Positions 6,616 to 15,733 of a stretch of DNA of 19,831 nt are shown piece after piece. Location of the stretch: contig CAYRMV010000053.1 in the NCBI GenBank assembly GCA_964425255.1, positions 1-19,831 of the forward strand, written 5' to 3'. Source of the stretch: CAYRMV01 sp964425255. Lineage in GTDB: Bacteria; Bacteroidota; Bacteroidia; Flavobacteriales_D; Crocinitomicaceae. Within the stretch, counting starts at the first letter, position 1. Every line of letters starts with the position of its first letter. A program made the translations under genes and the position numbers. The notes beneath the pieces are model-generated. The model had not been told where the DNA came from and did no database searches. It saw nothing but the letters and a program-made list of their open reading frames with translations.

Positions 6616-7953
6616 ATGAAGATAAAAAACACATCATATTCGTGGCGGAAAACACTTTTGTTTTCCGCTACTTTTTTTTGCGCAGTAATCGCATTGGTAT
6701 CTTGTAAAAAAGAAATTAGTACACTTGGATCATCCGTATATGAAGATCTACTTGCTTCTGGTGGTACAGATACGTTCAATTTGAACACGTACACGATTCA
6801 AGTGGATTCCATTCGAACAACAAACCCGCTTTTTGCAACCCTTGGTTCTTACAACGATCCAAAGTTCGGTTCTGTCAAAGCTGGATTTTATACTCAACTT
6901 CGTTTGGGGACTTTGAGTCCAATTTTTGATGTGAATGCTCCTGATTTCACCATAGATTCTTTGGTACTTGGTCTGGAATACCGTACTTCAACTGATTTTG
7001 ACTTCAAAAATTATTACGGCAAAACAGATGCTCAAACATTTGAAGTGTATCGATTAGAGGAAAGTATTTACGTGGACTCTAGCTATTATCAATTCACAAG
7101 CAAAACAACAGGTAACGAAAACTTAGTTCGCCCAGGAATGGAAACGATTACACCACGCCCATCCACTCGAACGATTGTAGGAACAGACACCTTGAGCCCG
7201 CAATTGCGCATTCATTTGAAAACGAGCTTCGCGCAACAATTGATTGATGAGACTATCAACAATCCGTCTTCGTATACAAGCAATGAAAATTTTCTTAGCT
7301 TTTTGAAAGGACTTTACGTGAAAACCAACAACACAACACAAACAAGTGGTCAAGGAGGGGTTTTTAACTTTAACTTAAATGCAGCTAATTCCAAAATGAC
7401 GATTTACTTACGTCAAAATGGGCAGCAATTTTCATATGATTATGTGATTAACAGCAATTGCGCGCGTTTTAATCAAGTTCAAGTCAACAATGCTGGAACG
7501 AATGTACAACAAGTCATTGACAATGTTTCGTTGGGCAACAAAGAGTTTTATGCACAAACTTTCCGCTCTAGAGCGGTGATTGAAATGCCAACGATCAGCA
7601 ATATCCCGAAAACAAGCGTAATCAATAAGGCATTATTAATCTTACCAGTAAGTTATCAAACTGGTAAAATCTACTATCCCTCTGAAGTTTTACGTGTTTT
7701 TTATCGACCAACGATTGAAAGTAATCTATACAATGATTTAGGTGTTTTTGGATCGTATGACGACAATCTAAAAGCCTATGTAATTGATGTTCGGGATTAT
7801 GTGCAAAATATTGTCAAAGAAAAATACCCGAATAGAGGAATTTACCTTACTCCTTTCTTCTTGAGTTCAGCTGTTGAACGAATTATTTTCAATGGAAAGA
7901 ACACTGATTTCAAGAAAAAACCTAAATTAGTGGTCTCTTATACGTCGTACTAA
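6616..7953 (+). CDS. DUF4270 family lipoprotein
   Basis: A 445-residue predicted outer-membrane or periplasmic lipoprotein. A charged N-terminus (RK at 11-12) and hydrophobic stretch (14-27) end in the lipobox LVSC, with Cys30 as the lipidation site. The mature part begins KKEISTLGSSVYED and contains the LGSYNDPKFGSVKAGFYTQLRL segment (about 75-96), which I recognise as typical of DUF4270, followed by a long beta-strand-rich region and a C-terminal KPKLVVSYT strand. The function of the family is unknown. It lies 3 nt after the GT5-like gene and 11 nt before glmS, so the three are very probably co-transcribed. Being next to glmS and a sugar-enzyme homologue hints at an envelope or glycan link, but that is inference. 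Confidence 0.85.
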   Translation: MKIKNTSYSWRKTLLFSATFFCAVIALVSCKKEISTLGSSVYEDLLASGGTDTFNLNTYTIQVDSIRTTNPLFATLGSYNDPKFGSVKAGFYTQLRLGTLSPIFDVNAPDFTIDSLVLGLEYRTSTDFDFKNYYGKTDAQTFEVYRLEESIYVDSSYYQFTSKTTGNENLVRPGMETITPRPSTRTIVGTDTLSPQLRIHLKTSFAQQLIDETINNPSSYTSNENFLSFLKGLYVKTNNTTQTSGQGGVFNFNLNAANSKMTIYLRQNGQQFSYDYVINSNCARFNQVQVNNAGTNVQQVIDNVSLGNKEFYAQTFRSRAVIEMPTISNIPKTSVINKALLILPVSYQTGKIYYPSEVLRVFYRPTIESNLYNDLGVFGSYDDNLKAYVIDVRDYVQNIVKEKYPNRGIYLTPFFLSSAVERIIFNGKNTDFKKKPKLVVSYTSY

Positions 7954-7964
7954 AATCATTATTC

Positions 7965-9809
7965 ATGTGTGGAATTGTTGCATACATCGGAAAAAAAGAA
8001 AGTTATCCGATCTTAATTAAAGGACTAAAACGTTTAGAATATAGAGGTTATGACAGTGCTGGAATCGCATTGCTTGATAACAACGAAATAAACATTTACA
8101 AAAAACAGGGGAAAGTTTCCAATCTAGAAGAGTTCGCAGCTGGAAAAAACATAGCTGGAAATGCTGGTATTGGTCACACCCGTTGGGCAACTCACGGTGA
8201 ACCAAATGATGTTAATTCGCATCCTCATTATTCTGCTGACGGAAAAATAGCATTAATCCACAATGGAATTATTGAAAACTACAGTTCCTTGCGTGAGGAA
8301 TTACAAAATAGAGGATATGTTTTCAACTCTGAAACGGACACAGAGGTACTTGTACATTTAATCGACGATATCCAAAAAAACGAAAAAGTTCCCATTTCTG
8401 AAGCTTTGCGTCTTGCTTTACAAAGTGTGATTGGTGCATATGCAATTGTTGTTTTAACTTCTGAAAATCCACGTCAATTAGTTGCTGCTAGAAAAAGTAG
8501 TCCACTGGTGGTTGGAATTGGAAACGAAGGTGATTTTTACCTCGCTTCAGATGCAACACCTATTGTTGAGTACACCAAACAAGTGGTATATCTAAACGAC
8601 GAAGAAATTGCAATTGCAGACTTAGACGAAGGATTGAAAATTTTCAATATTCGTAACGAAGTCAAAACACCATACATTCAAGAATTAGAATTGCACTTAG
8701 AAGCTCTTGAAAAAGGCGGATACGAGCACTTCATGTTAAAGGAAATCCACGAACAACCACGTTCTATTCAAGACTGTTTCCGCGGGCGTTTGAACGTAGA
8801 CAAAGGATGGGTTGGTCTTGGTGGAATCCGTGAGTATGAACAAAAATTGCTCAATGCGAACCGTATTGTGATGGTTGCTTGTGGTACATCTTGGCATGCT
8901 TGTCAAGTGGGTGAATACCTCATTGAAGATTTAGCTCGTATCAATGTTGAAGTAGAATACGCTTCTGAATTCCGATACAGAAATCCAATTATTGGTGAAA
9001 ACGACGTTGTTATTGCCGTTTCTCAATCTGGTGAAACAGCAGACACACTAGCTGCATTAGAATTGGCTAAATCGAAAGGAGCAACGATCTTAGGGATTTG
9101 CAACGTAGTTGGTTCATCGATTTCACGCATTACCGACGCAGGCTCATATACGCATGCTGGACCTGAAATTGGTGTTGCTTCAACAAAAGCGTTTACAGCA
9201 CAAGTTACCGTTTTGACCTTGATGGCTTTGTCATTAGCGAAGAAAAAAGGAACTTTAAGTGAAACTCGTTTCCGCACACTACTTTCTGAATTGGAGTCAA
9301 TTCCTGAAAAAGTGAAGCAAATTCTTAGCAAAGAAGCTGAAATTGAATCAATTTCTGAGGTATATAAAGACGCTGCTAATGCTCTATACTTAGGTCGTGG
9401 TAGTTCATTCCCTGTTGCATTAGAAGGCGCATTGAAATTGAAAGAAATTTCTTACATACACGCGGAAGGGTATCCTGCAGCTGAAATGAAGCACGGTCCA
9501 ATCGCTTTGATCGACGAGGAAATGCCTGTATTCGTTATCGCAACAAAAGGTACATCCTACGAAAAAGTCGTGAGTAACATCCAAGAGGTAAAAGCGCGAA
9601 AAGGTAAAATCATTGCAATTGTTACCGAAGGTGATACACATGTGAAAGAAATCGCTGATCACATCATCGAAATTCCTGACACCGATGAACATTTGGTCCC
9701 TTTATTGGCAACCATTCCGTTCCAAATCTTATCATACCACATTGCAGTAATGCGTGGATGTAACGTCGATCAACCAAGAAACTTGGCAAAATCAGTTACT
9801 GTAGAATAA
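7965..9809 (+). CDS. glmS: Glutamine--fructose-6-phosphate aminotransferase (isomerizing)
   Basis: A 614-residue GlmS, which makes glucosamine-6-phosphate from fructose-6-phosphate and glutamine, the first step to UDP-GlcNAc. The N-terminal class II glutaminase domain starts MCGIVAYIG, so Cys2 becomes the N-terminal nucleophile, with GHTRWATHG, NGIIENY and SETDTEV following. Two SIS domains come next: the first with ACGTSWHA, SQSGETADT and TKAFTAQ, the second with LGRGSSFPVALEGALKLKEISYIHAEGYPAAEMKHGP. The C-terminal NLAKSVTVE is the conserved tail. Length and motifs are complete. It is the last gene of the unit starting at 5792 and is followed 23 nt later by a strong terminator. No glmS ribozyme-like leader is present; the gap to the previous gene is only 11 nt. 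Confidence 0.98.
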   Translation: MCGIVAYIGKKESYPILIKGLKRLEYRGYDSAGIALLDNNEINIYKKQGKVSNLEEFAAGKNIAGNAGIGHTRWATHGEPNDVNSHPHYSADGKIALIHNGIIENYSSLREELQNRGYVFNSETDTEVLVHLIDDIQKNEKVPISEALRLALQSVIGAYAIVVLTSENPRQLVAARKSSPLVVGIGNEGDFYLASDATPIVEYTKQVVYLNDEEIAIADLDEGLKIFNIRNEVKTPYIQELELHLEALEKGGYEHFMLKEIHEQPRSIQDCFRGRLNVDKGWVGLGGIREYEQKLLNANRIVMVACGTSWHACQVGEYLIEDLARINVEVEYASEFRYRNPIIGENDVVIAVSQSGETADTLAALELAKSKGATILGICNVVGSSISRITDAGSYTHAGPEIGVASTKAFTAQVTVLTLMALSLAKKKGTLSETRFRTLLSELESIPEKVKQILSKEAEIESISEVYKDAANALYLGRGSSFPVALEGALKLKEISYIHAEGYPAAEMKHGPIALIDEEMPVFVIATKGTSYEKVVSNIQEVKARKGKIIAIVTEGDTHVKEIADHIIEIPDTDEHLVPLLATIPFQILSYHIAVMRGCNVDQPRNLAKSVTVE

Positions 9810-9831
9810 TTTTCATCTTGATAATAAAAGG

Positions 9832-9858
9832 AAAGGTCGGCTTAGGTCGGCCTTTTTT
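9832..9858 (+). terminator. Intrinsic terminator after glmS
   Basis: A 10-bp stem (9832-9841 with 9846-9855, two G-T wobbles) encloses a TTAG loop and runs into six T (9853-9858). It closes the GT5-like/DUF4270/glmS transcription unit. The arms also read as a direct repeat of GGTCGGC, a side effect of the wobble pairs. Confidence 0.88.
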
Positions 9859-9893
9859 GTTGTTCACTGATTTCATTGTTCGACCTAGAATTA

Positions 9894-9924
9894 TTGTCAA
9901 AATCAAGCAAAATCCGTATTTTCA
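9894..9924 (+). promoter_or_regulatory. Weak promoter candidate for the S9 peptidase gene
   Basis: TTG (9894-9896), a 20-nt spacer and TATTTTCA (9917-9924) partly fit TTG-N(17-23)-TAnnTTTG, with two mismatches in the -7 box. Its position, just after the glmS terminator and about 25 nt before the ATG at 9949, is what supports it. Confidence 0.25.
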
Positions 9925-9948
9925 TCCCCAAATTAATTGAATCATCCC

Positions 9949-11985
9949 ATGAAACAAGTAGTAAAATTCCTTTTCGTCGCTTTGTGTTTGTTGTTCACAA
10001 CCAATCAATCGTTTGGACAAGAAACACTAACACCCGAATTACTTTGGAAATTGAAACGCTTATCTGGAGCACAACTTTCTCCCGATGGAAAATTCGTTTT
10101 GTATCAAGTGCAAACGTTTGACATCGATCAAAACAAAGGAAATGTTGATTTGTATGTGTATGACGTAAACAAAAAATCATCACAAGCATTGACCAACACG
10201 CCTTTTTCAGAAATGGAAGCTCGTTGGGGAAAAGACAATTACATCTACTTTCTTTCCGCTGAATCGGGATCCGTTCAGTTATTTCGCATGCACCTTCTCG
10301 GGAAAAAAGAACAAATTACCTTCACTCAAAATGAAATCGAAGGATATACATTCTCCCCCAACGAACAAAAATTAATCCTAATTCACTCGGTAAAGGCATT
10401 CGAAACAGTAGCTGACAAATATCCTCAGTACGCAAAAGCTAACGTTCGAATTGCAGATGATCTGATGTATCGCCATTGGAACTATTGGAATGACGAGTTG
10501 GTCAATCATATCTTTGTGTATGACCGACAAGCAGATGGAACATTTCGAAGTGGAAAAGACATCAACGCAGGAGAAAAAACCGACGCCCTGACGCCTCCGT
10601 TCAGCGGAACCGAGCAAATCACTTTTAGCATGGATGGATCGAAAATCATCTACGCCAGCAAAAAGAAAATCGGAAAAGAATTTGCTACCTCCACCAATTC
10701 CGAATTGTATGAATACGATTTGACTTCGGGACAAACTCGCCTCTTACCAATCGGACAAGCGGGTTACGACACCAAGCCGACAGCATTGAAAACAAAAAAT
10801 CAATTGCTCTGGCTATCGATGAAACGAGATGGGTTTGAAGCGGATAAAAACGACTTGCTTTGGCACGATTTCACGACCGGTACTACCCTTAACTTGACCA
10901 AGGAATTTGATTATACCGTCGAGCATTTTGTGCTTTCCCCGGACGAAAAATCCGTTTACTTAACAATTCCAACCAAAGGAACCACACAGATTTTCAACCT
11001 TGATTTGATGACCAAAAAATGGAAGCAAATAACGACAGGTCGCTTCGATATCTTGGATTACTCCATAGGAAAAGATCAGCTATTCTATACCCGCCAATCG
11101 ATGATTGAACCAACCGATTTATTCGTTTTCGACATAAAAAAAGGAACGTCAACGAATCTAACTGAAATCAACAAAGATATTTTAAGTAAAATTAAACTTC
11201 CAACTGTGGAGGAACGTTGGATTGAAACCACTGATGGAAAAAAAATGCTTACATGGGTGTTACTGCCTCCGAAACATGAAAACGGACAAAAACATCCAAC
11301 TTTATTGTATTGTCAAGGTGGACCTCAAAGCATGGTGAGTCAGTTTTTCTCTTACCGATGGAATTTAGCCTTGATGGCCTCACAAGGATATGTGGTGGTT
11401 GCTCCCAACCGTCGCGGACTTCCAGGATTTGGACAAGAATGGAACGATGCCATCTCACAAGATTGGGGCGGGCAAGCCATGCGCGACTACCTGCGAGCAA
11501 TTGATGAAGTTTCCAAAGAATCATTCGTAGACGCTGATAAAATGGGCGCTGTTGGTGCTTCGTATGGAGGATATTCCGTCTACTATTTGGCTGGAATTCA
11601 CGAAGGACGATTCAAAACATTCATTGCACATTGTGGATTGTTCAACTTAGAAAGTTGGTACGGAACAACTGAAGAACTTTTCTTTGCTAATTGGGATAAC
11701 AAAGGCCCATATTGGTTACCCGAAAACAAAGCGTATTACGAAAAAAACAGTCCGCATCGTTTTGTTCAGAACTGGGACACCCCTATTTTAGTGATTCACG
11801 GAGGGATGGATTTCCGTGTTCCGGAAGGAGAAGGCATGCAGGCGTTTCAAGTGGCTCAACTCAATGGATTGAAAAGCAAATACCTCTTGTTCCCAACGGA
11901 GGGACATTGGGTAACAAGCCCACAAAATGGATTAATTTGGCAAAAAGAATTTTTTGAGTGGTTGGAAGGTGATTTGAAGAGATAA
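9949..11985 (+). CDS. Secreted S9 family serine peptidase (DPP5/acylaminoacyl-peptidase-like)
   Basis: A 678-residue prolyl-oligopeptidase-family enzyme. I placed the start at the ATG at 9949, because it opens a standard Sec signal peptide (MKQVVKFLF..., hydrophobic to about residue 17, likely cleavage near residues 23-24). A TTG codon four residues upstream is less likely. The N-terminal part (about 30-400) is a beta-propeller with TolB-like SPDG/SPNE repeats. The C-terminal alpha/beta-hydrolase domain begins near 425 and holds GASYGGY (Ser538 nucleophile), Asp621 (HGGMDFRVP) and His653 (EGHW), at the spacing usual for S9. The GGPQSMVSQFFSYRWN segment resembles dipeptidyl-peptidase 5 of Porphyromonas. 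It probably acts in the periplasm, releasing dipeptides. It appears monocistronic: a terminator precedes it and a 249-nt gap follows. Confidence 0.93.
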   Translation: MKQVVKFLFVALCLLFTTNQSFGQETLTPELLWKLKRLSGAQLSPDGKFVLYQVQTFDIDQNKGNVDLYVYDVNKKSSQALTNTPFSEMEARWGKDNYIYFLSAESGSVQLFRMHLLGKKEQITFTQNEIEGYTFSPNEQKLILIHSVKAFETVADKYPQYAKANVRIADDLMYRHWNYWNDELVNHIFVYDRQADGTFRSGKDINAGEKTDALTPPFSGTEQITFSMDGSKIIYASKKKIGKEFATSTNSELYEYDLTSGQTRLLPIGQAGYDTKPTALKTKNQLLWLSMKRDGFEADKNDLLWHDFTTGTTLNLTKEFDYTVEHFVLSPDEKSVYLTIPTKGTTQIFNLDLMTKKWKQITTGRFDILDYSIGKDQLFYTRQSMIEPTDLFVFDIKKGTSTNLTEINKDILSKIKLPTVEERWIETTDGKKMLTWVLLPPKHENGQKHPTLLYCQGGPQSMVSQFFSYRWNLALMASQGYVVVAPNRRGLPGFGQEWNDAISQDWGGQAMRDYLRAIDEVSKESFVDADKMGAVGASYGGYSVYYLAGIHEGRFKTFIAHCGLFNLESWYGTTEELFFANWDNKGPYWLPENKAYYEKNSPHRFVQNWDTPILVIHGGMDFRVPEGEGMQAFQVAQLNGLKSKYLLFPTEGHWVTSPQNGLIWQKEFFEWLEGDLKR

Positions 11986-12234
11986 ACATTTCTATTTAGT
12001 CAATTGGATGGAAAGACCCTTTCATAACAATCCACTAAGTATGTTAAGGTTTTGAAAAATCCGAATCAGGTTTTGACAATATTGTTTAACTTTATCGGCT
12101 TTATCTGTATGGAATTATAAATTTTCAGTTGTACAAGCAGAGTCGAAATGAAAACATCATTTTTATTGACTCAAACGACGGAAGAGTAAATTACAGACAA
12201 GAAAGGGTTAATTACGTAAAAGAGAAAGAAAAAT
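11986..12234. other. 249-nt intergenic gap, largest in the window
   Basis: I find no gene here. A two-part inverted repeat follows the peptidase stop: outer TGGAT (12005-12009) with ATCCA (12030-12034) and inner GAAAG (12011-12015) with CTTTC (12019-12023). It could weakly terminate or protect the peptidase mRNA, but no T run follows. Further on, near-matches to TAnnTTTG occur (for example TAAGTATG at 12036-12043) without a properly spaced TTG, so I cannot place the promoter of the MMPL/RND gene. Confidence 0.5.
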
Positions 12235-14859
12235 ATGTGGCAAAAAATTGCAAACATCATCCTTAGAAATCGTTGGTTTATACTGCTAATCATCCTGATT
12301 TTAACTGTTTTCTTTGGATATTTTGCTGCAACAGGACTCAAAATAGACAACAAATATGGAAACATGTTGCCCAAGAGTTCACCAGCACAACGAAGTTTCT
12401 TAGCATTCAAAGAAAAATTTGGAGAAGATGGATCTGCCTTGGTTATTGCCATCCAAACGGATTCTTTGTACACCGAAAAATTGTTTTCTAAATGGAAAGA
12501 ATTAGGCGATTCCATTCTTCAAGTGGAAGGTGTTGAAAGTGTGATCTCAGAAGCAACCTTGTTTACCATTCGAAACAACATAGAAAAACAAACATTTGAA
12601 GCAAAACGCATTTTTTCGGATACCAAATTCCACGAAAAGTCGATTGATTCCATCGAAAGAGAAATAAAAAACAACCCCGTTTACAAGGATGTTCTCTACA
12701 ACGAAAAAGAGAATGTTTCCATTATGATGGTTTCGATAAGCGAAGACTTTTTATCCAATCAAAAAAAGTCGGGAGTTGTTTTAGACATCGAACACATTGC
12801 CGAATCGTATGAAAAAGATTTCGGGAAAATTCGTTTTTCTGGTTTGCCTCACATCCGTGTTGTAGTTGGAAAACGTGTGATGAGTGAAATGTTTATTTTC
12901 GTTGGATTAGCCATTTCTGTAACCTCATTACTCCTATACATTTTCTTCCGCTCGGTGCGTGTTGTGATGATTTGTAACGTCGTTGTTTTCATTGCTGTAA
13001 TTTGGTCGATGGGCTCGATTGGATTGTTTGGGTACAATGTATCAATTATGATGGCATTAATTCCACCTTTAATGATTGTCATCGGTATTCCAAATTGTAT
13101 TTTCTTGATGACCAAATACCATCAGGAAGTCAAGTATCATGGGAATAAAATGAAAGCGGTGAGTCGTGTCATTCAAAAAATTGGAACAGCAACGTTCTTA
13201 ACCAATTTCACCACAGCGATCGGATTTTCGACATTTATTTTTACAAACTCAGAGAAACTCATTGAATTTGGTGTTGTTGCATCCATGAACATCATGGTTA
13301 TTTTCGCCCTTTCGATTTGCATCATTCCTATTTTCACATCATTATCAAAAAACCCTAAAGACCGTCACTTAAAACACTTGGATCGCAAGTTTGCCTCTGG
13401 ATTAATTGAAAATTTAATTCACATCACTGGTGTTCACCGTAAATGGGTGTATATGACTGTGATCGCTATTGTAACCGTTAGTGCAATTGGTATTTCTAAA
13501 ATAAAAGCAACTGGAAACATCACAGGAGATTTACCGGATGACGATCCAATTCTACTCGATTTACAATTCTTGCAAAATAAATTTGGAGGTTCTGTACCCT
13601 TCGAAATGATGGTGGAATACAAGCAAGCAGGACGACTTTTCAAAACCGAAACACTTGAGAAGGTTGAAGCCGTTCAGGAAAAATTGAAAGAAGATTCTTT
13701 GTTTGCCAAAAGCATTTCAATCGTTGACTTGATTAAAGTCATTAACATGGCATACTACAGCAATGACATCAACTATTACAAAATTATTTCCAACAGAGAC
13801 AAAGCAAGATTGAAGAACTATTTGGATAATTTTGAAATGAGTAATGCAGGAAGTGGAAAGTTCTCTATCAATGAATTAGTTGACACAGCATCAAATACCC
13901 TTAGAATCCGAACACAAATGAAGGATCTCGGTTCGTATGAAGTAGCAACAAAAGTGGATTCTCTTCGCATAGAAGTAGATCAAATTTTCAATCCTGATAG
14001 AAAACAAATTGAACAATATTACTCAAAATTTGTAGCTGGAAAGAAAGATTTTGCTGATTCATTACTGTTTACTTATCCAAACATATACAATGCTGTTACA
14101 GCCTTGCTAAGTAAAGGAAATTCGGACAAACAGATGGAGTTTGACTTGGATCCAGAAAAAGTGAAAGCATATTACGGAAAAGAAAATTTCAAGGAAACCT
14201 TGCGCACTGCAATCGATGGCGAATATTTTGATGTTACTTTTACTGGTACTTCAGTGGTTGCTTCCGAAGGAACACAATATTTGGTTAACAACCTGATTAC
14301 AAGTCTTCTTTTTGCCATTCTTACCATTTCTGTTTTAATGGCTATTTTGTTCCGTTCGTGGAGAATGGTATTGATTTCGTTGGTACCCAATTTGATTCCT
14401 TTGCTTTTCACCGGTGGAATCATGGGCTGGTTTGGAATTCCATTAAAACCATCTACGCTACTGGTTTTCAGTATCGCATTCGGAATTTCCGTCGATGACA
14501 CCATCCACTTTTTAGCTAAATACCGTCAAGAATTAAAAACCCGCAAATGGGATTTAAAACAATGTGTAACTTTAGCAATTCGCGAAGCAGGTTTAGGAAT
14601 GTTCTACACGTCCATCGTTTTATTCTGTGGATTCTCCATGTTTGCTTTCTCCCAATTTGGAGGTACACAAGCGCTAGGACTTCTCATTTCGATTACACTT
14701 TTGGTTGCTATGATAACAAACTTGGTTGTTTTGCCTTCTTTGCTTTTGACATTAGACAGATTAATCACAACCAAATCATTTGAAGAACCATATTTTGATG
14801 TTTACGATGAAGAAGACGACATCGAATGGACATCTTTGGAGGTAAAACACGATGATTAA
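12235..14859 (+). CDS. MMPL/RND superfamily membrane transporter
   Basis: An 874-residue polytopic inner-membrane protein with the duplicated RND/MMPL layout. There is one N-terminal membrane helix (about 12-32), a periplasmic loop (35-215), five helices (219-375), a second-half first helix (about 405-422), a second periplasmic loop (425-680) and five more helices (688-840). The repeated signatures IPPLMIVIGIPNCIFLMTKYHQE and FSIAFGISVDDTIHFLAKYRQE mark the helix-4 equivalents; GISVDD carries the acidic pair expected for proton coupling, whereas the first half has GIPN. The C-terminus is an acidic tail (FDVYDEEDDIEW). It resembles HpnN-like and 'predicted exporter' RND proteins for hydrophobic or lipid cargo rather than AcrB-type pumps; no membrane-fusion or TolC gene is adjacent. 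The substrate is unknown. rfbA begins 12 nt after the stop. Confidence 0.92.
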   Translation: MWQKIANIILRNRWFILLIILILTVFFGYFAATGLKIDNKYGNMLPKSSPAQRSFLAFKEKFGEDGSALVIAIQTDSLYTEKLFSKWKELGDSILQVEGVESVISEATLFTIRNNIEKQTFEAKRIFSDTKFHEKSIDSIEREIKNNPVYKDVLYNEKENVSIMMVSISEDFLSNQKKSGVVLDIEHIAESYEKDFGKIRFSGLPHIRVVVGKRVMSEMFIFVGLAISVTSLLLYIFFRSVRVVMICNVVVFIAVIWSMGSIGLFGYNVSIMMALIPPLMIVIGIPNCIFLMTKYHQEVKYHGNKMKAVSRVIQKIGTATFLTNFTTAIGFSTFIFTNSEKLIEFGVVASMNIMVIFALSICIIPIFTSLSKNPKDRHLKHLDRKFASGLIENLIHITGVHRKWVYMTVIAIVTVSAIGISKIKATGNITGDLPDDDPILLDLQFLQNKFGGSVPFEMMVEYKQAGRLFKTETLEKVEAVQEKLKEDSLFAKSISIVDLIKVINMAYYSNDINYYKIISNRDKARLKNYLDNFEMSNAGSGKFSINELVDTASNTLRIRTQMKDLGSYEVATKVDSLRIEVDQIFNPDRKQIEQYYSKFVAGKKDFADSLLFTYPNIYNAVTALLSKGNSDKQMEFDLDPEKVKAYYGKENFKETLRTAIDGEYFDVTFTGTSVVASEGTQYLVNNLITSLLFAILTISVLMAILFRSWRMVLISLVPNLIPLLFTGGIMGWFGIPLKPSTLLVFSIAFGISVDDTIHFLAKYRQELKTRKWDLKQCVTLAIREAGLGMFYTSIVLFCGFSMFAFSQFGGTQALGLLISITLLVAMITNLVVLPSLLLTLDRLITTKSFEEPYFDVYDEEDDIEWTSLEVKHDD

Positions 14860-14871
14860 CAGACAATCACT

Positions 14872-15732
14872 ATGAAAGGAATCATTTTAGCGGGAGGATC
14901 AGGTACACGCCTACATCCATTGACATTGGCAATAAGCAAACAGTTGATGCCAATTTATGACAAACCGATGATTTATTATCCGTTATCCATCCTGATGAGT
15001 GCAGGAATTCGTGAAATTTTAATCATCTCAACACCGCATGATTTACCTCATTTTGAAAAATTATTGGGTGATGGATCCCAATTAGGTTGTCAGTTTTCGT
15101 ATGAAATTCAAGAAAAACCGGATGGATTGGCGCAAGCTTTTGTGATTGGAGAAAAATTCATTGGATCCGATCCGGTTGCACTAATCTTAGGTGACAATAT
15201 TTTTTACGGAGTTGGAATGGATGAGTTGTTGCGTGAAAATGTTTCTCCCGATGGAGGCGTCGTTTATGCTTACCATGTAAGTGATCCACAACGCTATGGA
15301 GTAGTAGAATTTGACTCTGCAATGAATGCCATTTCAATTGAAGAAAAACCGACTGAACCGAAGTCAAATTACGCGGTTCCAGGTTTGTATTTTTACTCAA
15401 ACGATGTGATTGAAATCGCAAAGAACCTGAAACCTTCTGCCCGAGGAGAGTACGAAATCACCGATGTAAATGCTGAATACCTGAGACAAAACAGATTAAA
15501 AGTTGCTGTTTTAAATCGAGGTACTGCTTGGTTGGATACAGGAACTTTCCCTTCTTTGATGCAAGCAGGCCAATTTGTTCAAGTAATCGAAGAAAGACAA
15601 GGCTTGAAAGTAGGCTGTATCGAAGAGATTGCTTATAGAAATGGATTTATTTCGGCTGAAGAACTCAAACAATTAGCCCAACCGCTTGTTAAAAGTGGAT
15701 ACGGAACATATTTACTGAATTTGATCAAATAA
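14872..15732 (+). CDS. rfbA: Glucose-1-phosphate thymidylyltransferase
   Basis: A 286-residue RmlA/RfbA, which makes dTDP-glucose from glucose-1-phosphate and dTTP, the entry to dTDP-rhamnose and other dTDP-sugars for surface glycans. The N-terminal GGSGTRLHPLT (8-18) with Lys23, the KPMIYYPLS segment (31-39), EKPDGLAQAF (81-90) and LGDNIFYG (Asp108, metal and substrate binding) are all typical. The AWLDTGT motif follows near residue 222, and the length is standard. No rmlB, rmlC or rmlD is visible nearby, so the pathway must be completed elsewhere. It sits 12 nt after the RND-type gene and 1 nt before the polyprenyl synthase gene. Confidence 0.96.
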   Translation: MKGIILAGGSGTRLHPLTLAISKQLMPIYDKPMIYYPLSILMSAGIREILIISTPHDLPHFEKLLGDGSQLGCQFSYEIQEKPDGLAQAFVIGEKFIGSDPVALILGDNIFYGVGMDELLRENVSPDGGVVYAYHVSDPQRYGVVEFDSAMNAISIEEKPTEPKSNYAVPGLYFYSNDVIEIAKNLKPSARGEYEITDVNAEYLRQNRLKVAVLNRGTAWLDTGTFPSLMQAGQFVQVIEERQGLKVGCIEEIAYRNGFISAEELKQLAQPLVKSGYGTYLLNLIK

Positions 15733-15733
15733 C

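Noticed and set aside
9835..9852. Direct repeat of GGTCGGC as an operator or attachment site
   Set aside because: It is fully explained as the two arms of the glmS terminator with G-T wobble pairs.
12001..12234. Promoter or small gene before the MMPL/RND gene
   Set aside because: Near-matches to TAnnTTTG lack a TTG at proper spacing, and the few ATG-started frames end after a handful of codons.
12171..12515. Minus-strand 114-codon frame and similar antisense or alternative-frame frames over the large genes
   Set aside because: They overlap strongly supported coding regions, show no family motifs and have no plausible start context.
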